Below, one piece after another: positions 22,495 to 34,856 of a DNA stretch of 64,000 nt (positions within the stretch are counted from its first letter, which is position 1; the number at the start of each line of letters is the position of its first letter). Source of the DNA: Citrus sinensis (Eukaryota > Streptophyta > Magnoliopsida > Sapindales > Rutaceae); the NCBI RefSeq assembly GCF_022201045.2, contig NC_068557.1:20995501-21059500 (forward strand). The letters run 5' to 3'. The notes below the pieces were generated by a model, which saw nothing but the letters and a program-made list of their open reading frames with translations, had not been told where the DNA came from and ran no database searches. The translations under genes and the position numbers were made by a program.

Positions 22495-25400
22495 ATGGGG
22501 TTATCTTTAACTTTCTTCACATTTAGACATTTAGTTTTATTTTCCTTCTTAATATTTCATCTTGCAATTGCTCACTTCATTTCTTCTACTCAGCCACTCT
22601 GCCATGATCGTGAGCGTTCTGCCTTGTTGAATTTCAAGGAAAGTCTTGTCATTAATCAGACTGCTTCCTCTTATTCTTCTACTTATCCCAAGGTTGCGAC
22701 ATGGAAGCCGGATGAAAAAAATAAGGACTGCTGCTCATGGGACGGTGTCAAATGCAATGAAGACACTGGCCATGTTGTGGAGCTCGATCTTGCTAGCAGT
22801 TGCCTCTATGGTTCTATCAACTCTACCAGCAGTCTCTTTCAGCTTGTCCATCTGCAACGGCTTAGTCTCTTCGATAACAACTTCAATTTCTCTGAAATCC
22901 CTTCTGCAATCTTAAACTTTTCAAGGCTAACCCATTTAAATCTCTCTCAGTCTTATTTTTCTGGTCAAATACCAGCAGAGTTGCTGGAGCTCTCCAATTT
23001 GGAGGTCCTCGACTTATCATATAGTAATTTTGATACTTTTTATCTGAAGCTCCAAAAGCCAGGTCTAGCAAATCTAGCTGAGAATTTAACCAACCTGAAA
23101 GCACTTGATCTTATCAATGTCCACATTTCTTCAACAGTTCCTCATACTTTGGCAAATTTATCTTCTTTGCGTTTCTCGTCTCTCAGTGGATGCCGTTTGC
23201 AAGGTGAATTTCCCCAAGAGATTTTCCAGTTACCCAACCTTCAATTCCTTGGTGTGATGAAGAACCCAAACCTCACTGGATATTTGCCACAATTCCAGAA
23301 AAGCAGTCCCCTTGAAGATTTGAGACTTTCAAGCACGAGATTTTCAGGTAAGATTCCAGATTCAATAGAAAATCTTGAATCTTTATCTTACCTGGATATT
23401 CGTGACTGCTCCTTTATAGGAAAAATTCCATCTTCACTTGGTAACCTTACCAAGCTCGAATATCTATCCCTTTCTGGTGGTAATGGATTTTCGAATGAGT
23501 TGCCTACCTCCATTGGAAATCTTGCGTCTTTGAAAACTCTAGAAATTAGCTCATTCAATTTCTCTGGTACACTTCAGGCTTCACTTGGTAATCTTACCCA
23601 ACTTGATTCATTGACAATTTCAGATAGCAATTTTTCTGGTCCAATGTCTAGTTCATTGTCTTGGCTAGCTAATCTTAACCAACTCACTTCTTTGAAATTT
23701 CCCTACTGCAACTTAAATAATGAGATCCTGTTTGCGATCTCCAACCTAACACAACTTACTGCTTTATATTTGAAAAACAACCAATTAACTGGTCCAATCC
23801 CATATTCGTTGATGAAGCTTAAAAAATTGTCCTTTCTTTTCTTGGGATTTAATCAACTGAGTGGTCGTATTCCAGTTGAAATTAGTAACCTAACTCAACT
23901 GCAGCATCTGCAATTATCATCGAATCAATTGGAAGGCTCTGTTCCAAGCTCTATCTTTGAGCTTAGGAATCTAGAAGGGCTTGACCTTTCCTTCAATAAT
24001 CTCAGTGGCACAGTGGATCTAAACATGTTCCTTCTTAGCTTCAAACGTTTACAAATATTAAATCTCTCGTCAAATAAAATGTCACTGCTCACTAGAACCA
24101 CTTCTAGTACCAATATGCAGAAATTTGAGATAATAGGATTGAGATCATGCAACCTTAGCGAGTTCCCATCTTTTTTGCACAACCAAGACAAATTGACGTC
24201 ACTGGATCTTTCCTCTAACAAGATAGATGGAAAAATACCTGAATGGTTGTTCAGTGCAGGTACAAATACTTTGGCATATTTGAACCTTTCTTACAATCTA
24301 TTGATGGACTTCGAGCACAATCTCCGTGTTCTTCCATGGAATAATCTTGGAGCCTTAGACCTTAGGTTTAATAAGTTGCAAGGACCACTCCCAATTCCAT
24401 CAGCGTCAATCTTTTCATATCTTATTTCAAACAATCAGCTGACCGGGGAAATTCCACCATCAATATGCAGTTTGAATGGTCTTCATGCTCTTGATTTGTC
24501 TCACAACAACTTAAGCGGCAAGCTTCCTGAATGTTTGGGCAATTTCAGTGTTGCGTTGTCAGTATTAAAATTGCAAAGTAACAACTTTCAGGGAAGCATT
24601 CCTCAGACCTTCATGAAAGGAACAAATCTGGCTATGATTGATTTAAGCAACAATTCATTGCGTGGGAGAATCCCGAAATCACTGGCAAATTGTGTGAAGC
24701 TCAAATTTGTCCATCTTGGGAATAACCAAATCACTGATGTCTTCCCTTCCTGGCTGGGAACTCTTCCAGAGTTAGAGGTTCTTGTCTTGAAATCCAATAA
24801 CTTTCATGGAGAAATAAAGGCACCTCGAACAGCTTTCGATTTTTCGAAGCTCCGCATCATTGATCTCTCTCACAACAGATTTGGAGGCATTCTTCCGTCG
24901 AAACACTTCGATTGTTGGAATTCCATGAAATATGTCAATGCAAGTTACCCAACATATATGCATGATACACTAACTCCAAGCATTTATCCTGCATCTACCT
25001 ATTTTGGTTTTTTTGATTACTCACTGACAATGAGTAACAAAGGCACAGAATTGGAATATGAGAAGCTCTCAAATCTGATCACAGCAATTATTCTCTCCAA
25101 CAACAGTTTTGTAGGAGAGATTCCAACATCAATTGCTAATTTAAAGGGGCTTCGAAATCTCAATCTTTCCAACAACAATCTCCAGGGCCGCATTCCATCA
25201 TCTTTGAGTAACCTAACGGCGATAGAGTCAATGGACCTCTCCAGTAACATGCTCTCAGGAAATATTCCTCAACAACTCTCAGAGCTCACATTCCTTGCAG
25301 TCTTTAATGTGTCAGATAACCTGCTCACAGGGCCAATACCACGAGGGAAACAGTTCGACACATTTTTGAAGAGTTCATTTGATGGAAATCCAGGGTTGTG

Positions 25401-25653
25401 TGGAGGACCTCTGTCAAAAAAATGTAACAACTCTGAGGCTTCACCACCAGAAGAAGATCCGCACTCAGAATCTGTATTTACATTTGGTTGGAAGACAGTT
25501 GTGATTGGATATGCAAGTGGGACAATAATAGGAGTGATACTTGGGCACATCTTCAGTACAAGAAAGTATGAATGGCTCGCCAAGACTTTTCGACTGCAAC
25601 CAAAGGCTGATGCGAGGACGAGGAGAGTCAGGGGACATAGGCAACGGATGTAA
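22495..25653 (+). CDS. LRR receptor-like protein, A-type (1052 aa)
   Basis: Intact single-exon gene. Signal peptide about 1-30 (hydrophobic LVLFSFLIFHLAIA). LRRNT with C36 and the pair in DCCSWDGVKC (78-87). Then extracellular LRRs of the plant type (LxxLxxLxLSxNxLxGxIP) to about residue 797, an island or loop-out segment about 798-860 (KHFDCWNSMKY to NKGTELEYEKL), and more LRRs. LRRCT is NPGLCGGPLSKKC (about 964-976), followed by an acidic linker (SPPEEDPHSES). One membrane helix about 996-1020 carries GYASGTIIG (GxxxGxxxG), and a 31-residue basic tail follows with no kinase. Known: such RLPs (Cf, Ve1, EIX and AtRLP class) sit in the plasma membrane and signal through SOBIR1/BAK1-type kinases, with which the GxxxG helix is associated. 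The ligand is unknown. The ATG matches the conserved TTATGGGGTT-like context of the paralogues. Confidence 0.95.
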   Translation: MGLSLTFFTFRHLVLFSFLIFHLAIAHFISSTQPLCHDRERSALLNFKESLVINQTASSYSSTYPKVATWKPDEKNKDCCSWDGVKCNEDTGHVVELDLASSCLYGSINSTSSLFQLVHLQRLSLFDNNFNFSEIPSAILNFSRLTHLNLSQSYFSGQIPAELLELSNLEVLDLSYSNFDTFYLKLQKPGLANLAENLTNLKALDLINVHISSTVPHTLANLSSLRFSSLSGCRLQGEFPQEIFQLPNLQFLGVMKNPNLTGYLPQFQKSSPLEDLRLSSTRFSGKIPDSIENLESLSYLDIRDCSFIGKIPSSLGNLTKLEYLSLSGGNGFSNELPTSIGNLASLKTLEISSFNFSGTLQASLGNLTQLDSLTISDSNFSGPMSSSLSWLANLNQLTSLKFPYCNLNNEILFAISNLTQLTALYLKNNQLTGPIPYSLMKLKKLSFLFLGFNQLSGRIPVEISNLTQLQHLQLSSNQLEGSVPSSIFELRNLEGLDLSFNNLSGTVDLNMFLLSFKRLQILNLSSNKMSLLTRTTSSTNMQKFEIIGLRSCNLSEFPSFLHNQDKLTSLDLSSNKIDGKIPEWLFSAGTNTLAYLNLSYNLLMDFEHNLRVLPWNNLGALDLRFNKLQGPLPIPSASIFSYLISNNQLTGEIPPSICSLNGLHALDLSHNNLSGKLPECLGNFSVALSVLKLQSNNFQGSIPQTFMKGTNLAMIDLSNNSLRGRIPKSLANCVKLKFVHLGNNQITDVFPSWLGTLPELEVLVLKSNNFHGEIKAPRTAFDFSKLRIIDLSHNRFGGILPSKHFDCWNSMKYVNASYPTYMHDTLTPSIYPASTYFGFFDYSLTMSNKGTELEYEKLSNLITAIILSNNSFVGEIPTSIANLKGLRNLNLSNNNLQGRIPSSLSNLTAIESMDLSSNMLSGNIPQQLSELTFLAVFNVSDNLLTGPIPRGKQFDTFLKSSFDGNPGLCGGPLSKKCNNSEASPPEEDPHSESVFTFGWKTVVIGYASGTIIGVILGHIFSTRKYEWLAKTFRLQPKADARTRRVRGHRQRM

Positions 25654-26980
25654 TTAACCTTTTTTCTTTTTCTTGTATTGTGCTTTAAATTTCTTTCTCC
25701 TTCTTTTCTTCGAAGTTTAATAAACGTTTTATTATTGTATATGTACTATATTGTCAGTGCAAGTAGGCTAATAATTTGATGGTTCTTGGCAATTTTTCCT
25801 TGAGCACGGCATTCATATCGGCTGCTGCTTCTTTCTTATTTGTTATTCAGTACCTTATTACTGTCCTGATTTGATCAAACGATCATGTCTTTAATTAACA
25901 AAATTTAAGATAATAGTTGTAAAAGATTAATGCAGCATTCTCTTTTTCCAAACCTGAAAGGATATGATTTGGAAAAAAAAAAATCATATAATTGATGATC
26001 AGGTATTAGTGATTTGGGCACCAGTACAAAGGTCTGCCAACTTTTTGTATTTTACTTTTCATAATTTCCATATATTCTCTAATTTTGTTTTTGGGCAAAA
26101 ACCCCTAATTTAGTTGAAGAACCGCTTAAAATTACAAATTAATCTCTCAAAGCGTTCTCTAACAATAATCAACTTTTTGAAGCATCAAGCTATTACATGG
26201 GGTGCCATATAACTACTGTAAAAAAATATCATTAGTCATCAAATATGTGCCAACAATATAATTGGTAAATGTTAACTATCATCAAAACTCAATCACAATG
26301 CTAGAAGTGGCATAAAAGTAATTTGAAATAGAAATACCTTTAATCAAGTTGTTGAAACATAAAAATATATTAAACATGTGTGTTTACACGTAGAATTTGC
26401 TTGGGATTTTAGCTGCATTTTGTAAAACTTTTCAAATAGAAATTATTTAATTAGAGCTTTTACATTACCCGAAAAAAGTAATTACCAAAAATATTTGAGT
26501 TGTTTGATTGTCAACCAAAGTTTTTTTTTTAAAAAAAATTGTATAATTATTTTAATAGTCAATTTTTTATAGTTATTTTATAAAAGAACGAAATACAATT
26601 ATCAAACATAATTAAAAATACTTTAGACGGTTTAACACTTTAAAAAAAATTCACAATGAAACTATGGAAAAATAAAAGTACCACAACAAGATTCTGTGCT
26701 CAACATAGACAAGCATGGTTAATAGCCGGCAAGGAAGAAAGGGCTGGGATTGGTTTTCTTTTTCTTTTTTTTTAATGTAATCTTTCAATTTTTTGCCTCC
26801 ATAATAAAATATTTAAATAACTTTTTTCTTAATTTACATGATGTTTTGTACAAAGCGCTTGTTTTCATGTTTTTGTACAAATCGATTTTGCCAAATTCAC
26901 AGAACTATACTAACAAAACAGAATCCTCCAGCCTGCCTATCATAGAGAGTTTTAAAAGGAATTATGTTTAATAAGAAATT
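25654..26980. other. AT-rich spacer between A-type and B-type RLP (copy 2)
   Basis: Nearly identical to 6231-7556. It holds the RLP 3' UTR (AATAAACG near 25720) and a decayed MITE. No gene seen. Confidence 0.6.
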
Positions 26981-28843
26981 ATGCGGTTATTCACTTATTC
27001 TTATTTTTAATGCACAACTTGTTCTGCTCTCAATGTTTCAGCTTACCCTTGCGTTCTGTCTTGTTGCAATTCAAGCAAAGCCTTACCGTTGTTCAGTGTT
27101 CTTTTTATGATTATCCTTCAGCTTATTCCAATGTGGCATCATGGAACCAGGAAGAAGAAAATAGCGACTGCTGCTTATGGGACGGCATCAAATGCAAGGA
27201 AGACACTGGTCATGTGATCAGGCTTGATCTCACATGCAGTTGCCCCTATGATTCTATCAATTCTAGCAGCAGCCTCTGTCAACTTGTCCGTCTAGAATGG
27301 TTTGTTCTCTCCAATAACCACTTCAACTTTTCTGAAATCCCTTCAGAAATCAAGAACCTGTCAAGACTAACAGCTCTCTCTTTCTCTCTCTAATTCTTCG
27401 TTTTCTGGTCAAATTCCAGCCGAGAGAGCTAGTTGGAGAGTCTTGATCTATCATTTAATAATTTTCATCTGAAGCTCCAAAGCCCGAGTCTAGCAAATCT
27501 AGCTGAGAAGTTAGCCAACCTAAAAGTACTTCACCTTGGACAAGTCGATACTGCTTCTACAGTTCCTTATGCATTGGCATATTTATCATCCTTGTTTTCT
27601 TATCTCTCACTGATTGCATATTGCAAGGTGAATTCCCTGCAGAGATTTTCCAGTTACCCAAACTTGTATTTCTCGCTCTGACGTATGATCTCTATCTCAC
27701 CGGATATTTGCCAGAATTTCAGAATAGCAGTGTCCTTGTAGATTTGAGAATTTCACATACGAGATTTTCAGGTAAGATTCCGGATTCAATAGAAAATTTT
27801 GAATCCCTATATTCCTTGGGTATTAGAGGTTGCTCATTTTCAGGAAAACTTCCTTCCTTCACTTGGTAATCTTACTAAACTCAATGATCTATACCTTTCT
27901 GGTAATGATTTTTCGGGTGAGTTGCCTGTTTTCCTGGGAAAACTTTCTGTTTTTGAAAACGCTAGAAATCATTTCATGCAACTTCTCAGGCAAAGTTCCG
28001 GATTCACTTGGTAACCTTTTGCAGCTGAATTATTTAACTGGTGAGATCTTAGGTCTGCTCTCGAATCTAACACAACTTACTCAATTAAATTTGGCTCTTA
28101 ACCAGTTATCTGGTCCAATCCCGTTTTGCTTGTTGAACCTTGGCAAATTATCAACTCTGTACTTATAACATAATAAACTGACAGGGCGTATGCGTATTCC
28201 AGTTGAAATTAGAAAGCTAACCCAATTGCACATTCTGCGCTTAGCGGAGAATCAATTGGAAGGCTCTGTTCCTAGCTCTATCTTTGAGCTAAGGAATCTT
28301 CAAGCGCTTGACCTATCCGACAACAATTTGAGTGGCACAGGGGATCTAAACTTTGTCCTTCTTAACATGGAATCTTTAACAGCATTACTTCTCTCGTCAA
28401 ACAAGTTGTCATTGCTCACTGGAACCACTGTCAATACCAATTTGCCAAATTTCACTATAATAGGGTTCAGTTCATGAAACCTTAGCGAGTTCCCATATTT
28501 GTTTGCACAACCAAGATCAATTGCTATCTCTGGATCTTTCCTCCAACAAGATAGCTGGCCAGGTACCTCAATGGTTGTTAAATGTAAGGATAAATAGTTT
28601 GGAATATTTGAACTTTTCTCACAATCTGTTGACAGGCTTCGAGCAGGATCTCTTTGTTCTTCCATGGTCTAAAATGAATACTTTAGACCTTAGTTTTAAT
28701 AAGCTGTAAGGACCACTCCCATTTCCATCATCAGTGTTTGTCCATTCCTATCTAGTTTCAAACAATCAGTTGACAGGGGAAATTCCACTCCAAATATGTT
28801 GTTTGAGTGGTCTTTACGCTCTTGATTTCTCTTACAACAACTT

Positions 28844-29471
28844 CGTTGAATCTTGATTGGAATCAGTCAACCAAGAATCCCCAAGACCTTTCTAAACTCT
28901 CTGATAATTGATATAGAAACAGCAACTAATCACGCAAAAGCAAAAACAACTCAAAAACCGGCAAGCTAAGAACAACAATTTATGGTGGTTCGGCCTGGAG
29001 ATGGGGTATATCCACTGAAGAACAGAGCAACAGCTTTTATTCAATCACTGAGAACAAAATACAACCTTAAAGACAAAGTTACAAACATTTCACACTATGA
29101 TTTCACTTCTCTTAAGGCTATATATACACGCTTAAGAGACTCCAGAAAGATCCCCTGCCAGCCAGCTGTATTCTGGGTTTGTTGTAAACAAAACCCAGAA
29201 TTTTCCCGCTTTCATAACCGAAAATAACAAGCTTCTAGACACGTGTTTCCTTCACGTTAAACATAGGCCCAAAACGACAGTAAATAATGCAGTATAGGAT
29301 AAGTGACTGCACATGACAAGCACATGCTCAACTTATTCAAATGTTACTGACAAAATAATATTGTCATACGGACTTATAAGTTTTTAAGTCGACATGTCGT
29401 ATTGTACCAAAGCTTTAAACTGACAGAACATCTGATCTTCTGGAAACTAGCTTCAAAGCTCACACCTAACG
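28844..29471. mobile_element. 628-bp insertion in RLP pseudogene (solo-LTR-like)
   Basis: Second copy of 9420-10046, with the same AACTT flanks (28839-28843 and 29472-29476) and the same CGTTGA/CTAACG ends. A few substitutions separate the two. Confidence 0.55.
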
Positions 29472-30025
29472 AACTTCAGTAGCATGGTTCCCAAATGTTT
29501 GGGCAACCTCTGTGATAAGTTGCCAGTGTTAAAAATGCAAGCTAACAACTTTCATGGAATCATTCCTGAAACCTTCGTGAACAGAACAAATTTGAGAATG
29601 ATTGATTTTGACAACAATTCATTGCAAGGAAGAGAACCTAAATCCCTAGCCAATTGTGTGAAGCTAAAATTTCTTAATCATGGGGATAGCCAAATAACTG
29701 ATGTCTTCCCTTCTTGGTTGGGAACTCTGCCAGAGGTAGAGGTTCTCATTTTGAAATTCAACAACTTTCATGGAGAAATAGAGGAACCTCAAACTGCTTT
29801 TGAGTTTCCCAAGCATCGCATCATTGTTCTCTCTCATAATAGGTTTACAGGTAATCTTCCATAAAAGCACTTCTACCGCTGAAATGCCATGAAAGATCTC
29901 AAAGCAAGCAAGTAAGCTAGCCATGAAAGATCTCAAAGCAAGTAAGCTAACATATTTGCAAGTTAAACTGGTGCCGCATGATTTAGCTGCGTTTACCAAC
30001 TATGGTTCCACCGATTACTCACTAA

Positions 30026-31016
30026 CAGGCCAGCTCAACCATATTTGGGGACAAATGGTTTTAATTAATTATTCTAAAAATTTAAGACAAAAAATATATA
30101 TATTATTTATTGAAATCAATTCTTTAAACACTCTAAAATGTAAAAATTATTAAATAAAATTCTATTCTACTGTTGGTAATCCATGAAATTTTAATTCAAT
30201 TATAACATTTTCACTTATTGGTTTTTTTAACTCAAATTACATCTTTTTTACTACTTCCTTTCTAGATTAAACTAATTTTTCTGTTCTTCTATTTTCTAAA
30301 GTTTTTCGATATAGTTTTATTTCAAAATAGATAAAACAAGCACACACAAGAAAAGTAGATGAATAAAAGAATATATTAAAAAGAAATAAGAACAAATAAA
30401 TAACCCAACTAATTAAGAGAATAATAAAAAGATAAAATCTGGAATTTGAGATGAAATCATAAATTAACTTTATCTTTATAATAATTGTTTGAGAATTTGA
30501 GTGATGACCAATAGCCATAGAGAATAGAGAAAACGATTAGATTTTTTCTTTTTTTTTCTTGAGTGGAAAGCAAAGGAAGCAAGATTTTTTTCCCTCTCTC
30601 TCTCTCTTTCTTTCTCTCAAACACCAAGAACATATCGTATCTTGATTGTTGGAGGAAAAATTTAATGGATAAGTAATAAAATGTGGGGCTTTTATAGAGG
30701 CTTAAAATGAACATAAAACTTTTTAATTATAACATATTAATTCTAACAATGAAATAGAATTTGTAGGATTGAAACTATTAATTTATCGGTTTTGTAAGAA
30801 TTAAAACTATTAAGTACTATATTAAACAAACTTTATAGGAATTTGATAGTTTATTTAGGAAAAGATAATTACAAAATAATAATAAATTAAATGAATAATA
30901 ATGACTTTTAAATTCACTTTCTCATTTTATATACAAAATAATCATCTCATGAGGTCTTTATATAAAGCGGGACCCTAGGCAACCGCCTAAGTTGCTTAGA
31001 GGTCAAGCCGCTACTG
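30026..31016. mobile_element. hAT-like non-autonomous insertion (991 bp)
   Basis: Interrupts the RLP pseudogene between ...GATTACTCACTAA and CTAATAATGAG. The ends are CAGGCCAGCTCAACC and, read inward from the right, CAGTAGCGGCTTGACC, with CCTAGGCAACCGCC near the end, as in plant hAT termini. Only CTAA is clearly duplicated, not the 8 bp expected for hAT, so the assignment is tentative. No coding capacity. Confidence 0.5.
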
Positions 31017-31320
31017 CTAATAATGAGAAACAAAGGCAGAGATAGAATATCCCAAGCTGTCAAATTTGATCGCAGCAATTATTCTCTCCGACAACAATTT
31101 TGTTGGAGAGATTCCAACATCAATCGCCAATTTAAAGGGGCTTCGGACTCTCAACCTTTCCAACAACAATCTCCAAGGGTACATTCCATCAACTTTGAGT
31201 AACCTAACCGTGATATAGAGTCATTAGACCTCTCTCGTAACAAGCTCACAGGACAAATTCCTCAGCAAGTAGCAGACCTCACATCCCTTTCATTCTTTAA
31301 TGTGTCACACAACCATCTGA

Positions 31321-31654
31321 GTTAAAGAACAGAAAATAGTTGTTTGGCTGATGAGAAAGTTAAAGAAAAGAAATGAGATCTGGAAACTTCAACTTTATTC
31401 AATTCTTTTGTTTTCTGGAACTATAACCATCTACTAATCGATTACATGTATATATATACAAGTACAGCTGCTCAGCTGAAGTTTAACAAACTAACTAACT
31501 ATTTACAAATTGATTAAAAAAATTATCACGTGTATATGTACAAGCAGCTACATAACCACCTGGTGCCAGCTGGCAGTACATGTCATCAACTTGTAACTGA
31601 TTGTAGAAGCTTCTATGATCCTCTGCTCTGCTGCAAATACGAGCCTCCTTAACA
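31321..31654 (-). mobile_element. 334-bp insertion, probable solo LTR
   Basis: Flanked by ATCTGA (31315-31320 and 31655-31660); the site is uninterrupted in the gene at 45457. Read on the minus strand it starts TGTTAAGGAGG and ends TTCTGTTCTTTAAC, has a TATATATA motif and an AATAAAGTTG stretch, and is non-coding, as a short Copia-type LTR would be. Confidence 0.5.
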
Positions 31655-31972
31655 ATCTGACGGGAGTAATACCACAAGCGACACAGTTCAGCACATTCAC
31701 GAATGATTCGTTTGTTGGAAATCCAGGATTGTCTGGAGAACCTTTGCCTCGAAAATGTGAAAACTCTGATGCTTCCCCAGCAGAAGATGATCTATACTCA
31801 GAATCTGTAATCGCATTTGGGTTGGAGACGGTGCTAGCAGGGTGTGCAAGTAGGACAATAATAGGAGTGGCACTTGGGTACATCTTCTCCACGAAAGTAT
31901 GAATAGCTTACGAAGACTTTTCGACTACAACCAGAAAGTAGTGGAAGGAGGAGGAGACATGGCAAAGAATGT

Positions 31973-33345
31973 AATTAATAAGCTTAATTTATTTATTTAT
32001 TTATTTTATGAATTACTCACTAAAGCCTTGAAGAATTGTGTACTTGAAAAATTTTCTTTCTCTTCCAATTTCAATAAATCTATTTATACTATGGTGCTAT
32101 TGCTATGATTCACGCTTCGGGCCTGTTTGAAATTATTTTTGAAAGATTTAAAAGTGATTTTAAAAAAATTAAAAGTCGATTTTAGTATTTGATAAACTTT
32201 CAACAAGATCACTTTATCCTATAGCAAATTTTAAAAAATGAAAAAGAGTAGTTTTTCAAAATTTGATTTTGATAATTCATTTCATAATATATATTATAAA
32301 AATCTAAAATTATCTTTTATTCAATTAGGAAATAAAATCATTACATTTAAAGAAATTATTATTATTTCCAATTATATTGAGGTAATAAAATAAACACAAT
32401 TAACTTGTTTTAATTATCAATTATTCTTTATGCAAATAAAATATTATTATAAAACAAGTGCATGTATAAATAATTTTTTTAATTTATGTCTATTTAGGTC
32501 ATTTTAATTCTTACAACATTTTAAAAATGAGATTTACCAAATACTTTTAAAAATAAAATTTACTAAATATTTAACTGATTTTTTTTACAACTGTTATTTT
32601 TAAAACACAACTAATAGAAATTATTCTAAAAATTATAACATTACCAAACTAGCCATTAATCTAAAAACGCTTTGCATATAATTGTTTGCCAAAGGCATTA
32701 GTGAATCACTTTGTGGCTGATCGAACATCAATTAATACATAAATCATTGAGATGAATGGCACATCAATCATATACTACTACTTAAAGTCATTCAACTTTG
32801 GTTCTCATATCCTCGTAACAGTGCTAGAGAAAATAACTAAGGAGGATGAAAAGACAGCGTGGCACCAGCTCTCTATGTTCACAGTTTTGCTAAAAGTGCA
32901 TTTTGGCAATGGCATAAAAGTAACCAGTTTTATCAAGTCGAAAAGCCATTTTCTTTTGGCGTAGTTAGTTACTACCACATCATCCAAGAATTTATACAAG
33001 CCGAATCTAAAATTTGTGGCGTTTGTGGTTCAAAACTATCAAAAATTTCTTCTCAAGAGTTTCCAATTTTGCGATTTACTTTCAAAGTATCACAGTATGA
33101 ATAAATGTCGAACACAGAAATTCACCTGTCTTGATAAGTCGATTATATTTTCAGAAATCCCTTACGGCTCACTCAGCTCCAGAATCTGCAAATATATCAA
33201 CATATTATTTAAATGCAGACAGTTTGCAAAGATCCTAAGTTCATTTCTTCACAAATCTTAAATTTCCTTTTATACGCCTATTATTATTCATCCTGTTTAC
33301 ACTGATCACTAACTTACAATCAAATTCAAATCATTCAATCTTACA
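31973..33345. other. 3' flank of the B-type RLP (copy 2)
   Basis: Aligns with 48586-50010 after the intact B-type gene. It carries a MITE-like repeat (32119-32654). The homology stops at about 33345, about 170 bp before the G6PDH stop codon would be reached, so copy 2 has no G6PDH. Confidence 0.65.
32119..32654. repeat. MITE-like AT-rich repeat
   Basis: Starts GGCCTGTTTGAAATTATTTTTG and ends TTACCAAACTAGCC, imperfectly inverted. The same repeat is at the same place in copy 3 (48725-49331), so it predates the cassette duplication. Confidence 0.4.
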
Positions 33346-33659
33346 AAATTTTCTGTAGGAGTGATTTAATCTCTGTACTCTCTAGATTCCATCTGTAATC
33401 AATTTGTTCAACAAAGCGTCAAGTACCTTGTTACCGAACCTCGTTACTTTGCTGTGTGTTGGTTCATTGATTTCTTCTTCTTTGTTCTTGGTTCTTTTCA
33501 CCAGAGTTATTTGATTCTTCAATTGTACTTGGTTGTTTGAGTTTGGTAACTGCTCTGATTTCATAACAATATTATCTTTATTTGTTTACGAATTATTATC
33601 TTTAAAGCGTAGCTCAAAAAAATCAACATTAACAATAAATTTACAATTGCCTAAGGGTA
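33346..33659. other. Unassigned junction segment
   Basis: Not matched elsewhere in the window. It contains a 60-codon minus-strand ORF (33564-33382) with no recognised domain, possibly a mobile-element fragment. It lies where copy 2 lost G6PDH. Confidence 0.35.
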
Positions 33660-34025
33660 TTACGGCTCCGTTTGGTACAGCTTATTAAATAGAGCTTATA
33701 ACAGTAGAGCTTATAATAGTAGAGCTTATACCAATAGAGCTTTTGCACAAAAAGTCATTGGGTGTTTGGTTGTCAATAAAAAAAGCACTTTTGAACCATT
33801 AAACTATGTGATATTTTTTATATTATCTATTTTTAGAAAAGCTCTATAACCTCTACTCCCAAAAGCTCAAATTTTGGGCTTTTACTAGTAGAGGTAAATT
33901 AGCTTATTTAAGCTAAAAAAACTCTACTAAAAAAATAACCAAACACCATAAAAATTTTAAAAAAGTGCTTATACGATTAAATAAGCACTTATTGCTCTTA
34001 AATAAGTCATACCAAATAGGCACTA
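33660..34025. repeat. MITE with imperfect terminal inverted repeats
   Basis: Left end ACGGCTCCGTTTGGTACAGC, with AGAGCTTATAA-type repeats; right end AAATAAGTCATACCAAATAGGC. The ends are imperfectly inverted (GTTTGGTA against TACCAAAT). Related AT-rich relics are at about 6960-7210, 26400-26650 and 42998-43405. Confidence 0.5.
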
Positions 34026-34205
34026 CGTTTGAAAAAATTATACTCGATAATGGATAAAGCTAAATAAATATCCCTATTTTTAGATATTACAAAAATTGAA
34101 CGTATTTAAGATTTTTAAATTAAAAATAGTTTTCAAGCATCATATATATCAATTGTACACTGAAATACCAGAAATATTAAAACACAATTCAATTCTAAAT
34201 TATAT

Positions 34206-34856
34206 TGTTGATGCGAGATTCTGGTTCTCCTCGTTCTACGACCAGGCTCTCTGCTCGATCAACTTCACCACGACCAGGAGGTCTCCTCGTAAGGCTTCTT
34301 CTCCAGAGGCTCCTGCGCACACAGACAAGTCAGAGTACGCCGGTTGTTTTCCCGGCGCAAACCCTCTGACGCTCAAGTCAGATATGAAGGTTCGGGGAAC
34401 GCTTGCCACAAATCTTATGGCTGTTAGATTGTTTTCTCTCTTTTAGAATCAAAATTGCTAACCCTTTTACCTTCGTTGGCTACCTTTTTATAGGCTTCCT
34501 CTGAGTCCCGGTCTTCCGCAGTTTACGCCCGTTGTTCTCCCCACGCTCGGATGTGGATGTCCCATTATCGTCATGATGGGCGAATGGAGATGGACCTCGT
34601 GCCTTGATTCTCGGATAGGAAGGCACGTCTCGCCAACTGCCGTTGACCGGGTCTCCTCGCCTCGAACCCTAGCGGGAGTGACCCTATGCCTCTAGCAAGG
34701 GTTCGGCCTCGCGAATGGCATATTCGTGGATGAGCAGAATAGCCCTGCTCCTGTTCCCCTGCTACCAGGCTCTTACAGGACACACCTGCTCGCAGGACTC
34801 TGCCACCAACTACCTGCTCATCACTTCTGGTCTCGCCGAAGTATTTCCCTCAAACA
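34206..34856 (-). repeat. 3' LTR of the non-autonomous Tat-like element
   Basis: On the plus strand it starts TGTTGATGCGAG and ends TTTCCCTCAAACA. Nearly identical to 37798-38448. Confidence 0.95.

Larger units (their letters stand above)
26981..31972 (+). pseudogene. B-type LRR receptor-like protein pseudogene (copy 2)
   Basis: Shares every large lesion with the copy at 7557: same early stop, LRRNT deletion, frameshifts, 628-bp insertion (28844-29471) and hAT-like insertion (30026-31016). Here the 3' end survives: 31017-31320 (NKG..IEYPKLSNL to the last LRRs) and 31655-31972 (ATQFSTFTNDSFVGNPGLSGEPL, in which the LRRCT cysteine is now S, then the membrane helix and tail). This part is broken by a 334-bp insertion (31321-31654), a frameshift near 31215 and a TAG in the tail (about 31903). 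The intact relative is 45457-48585. Confidence 0.9.

Noticed and set aside
34096-34446. ORF overlapping the LTR (also 37760-38038)
   Set aside because: Lies in LTR sequence; the frame is not conserved in the 797-bp LTR and no domain is seen.
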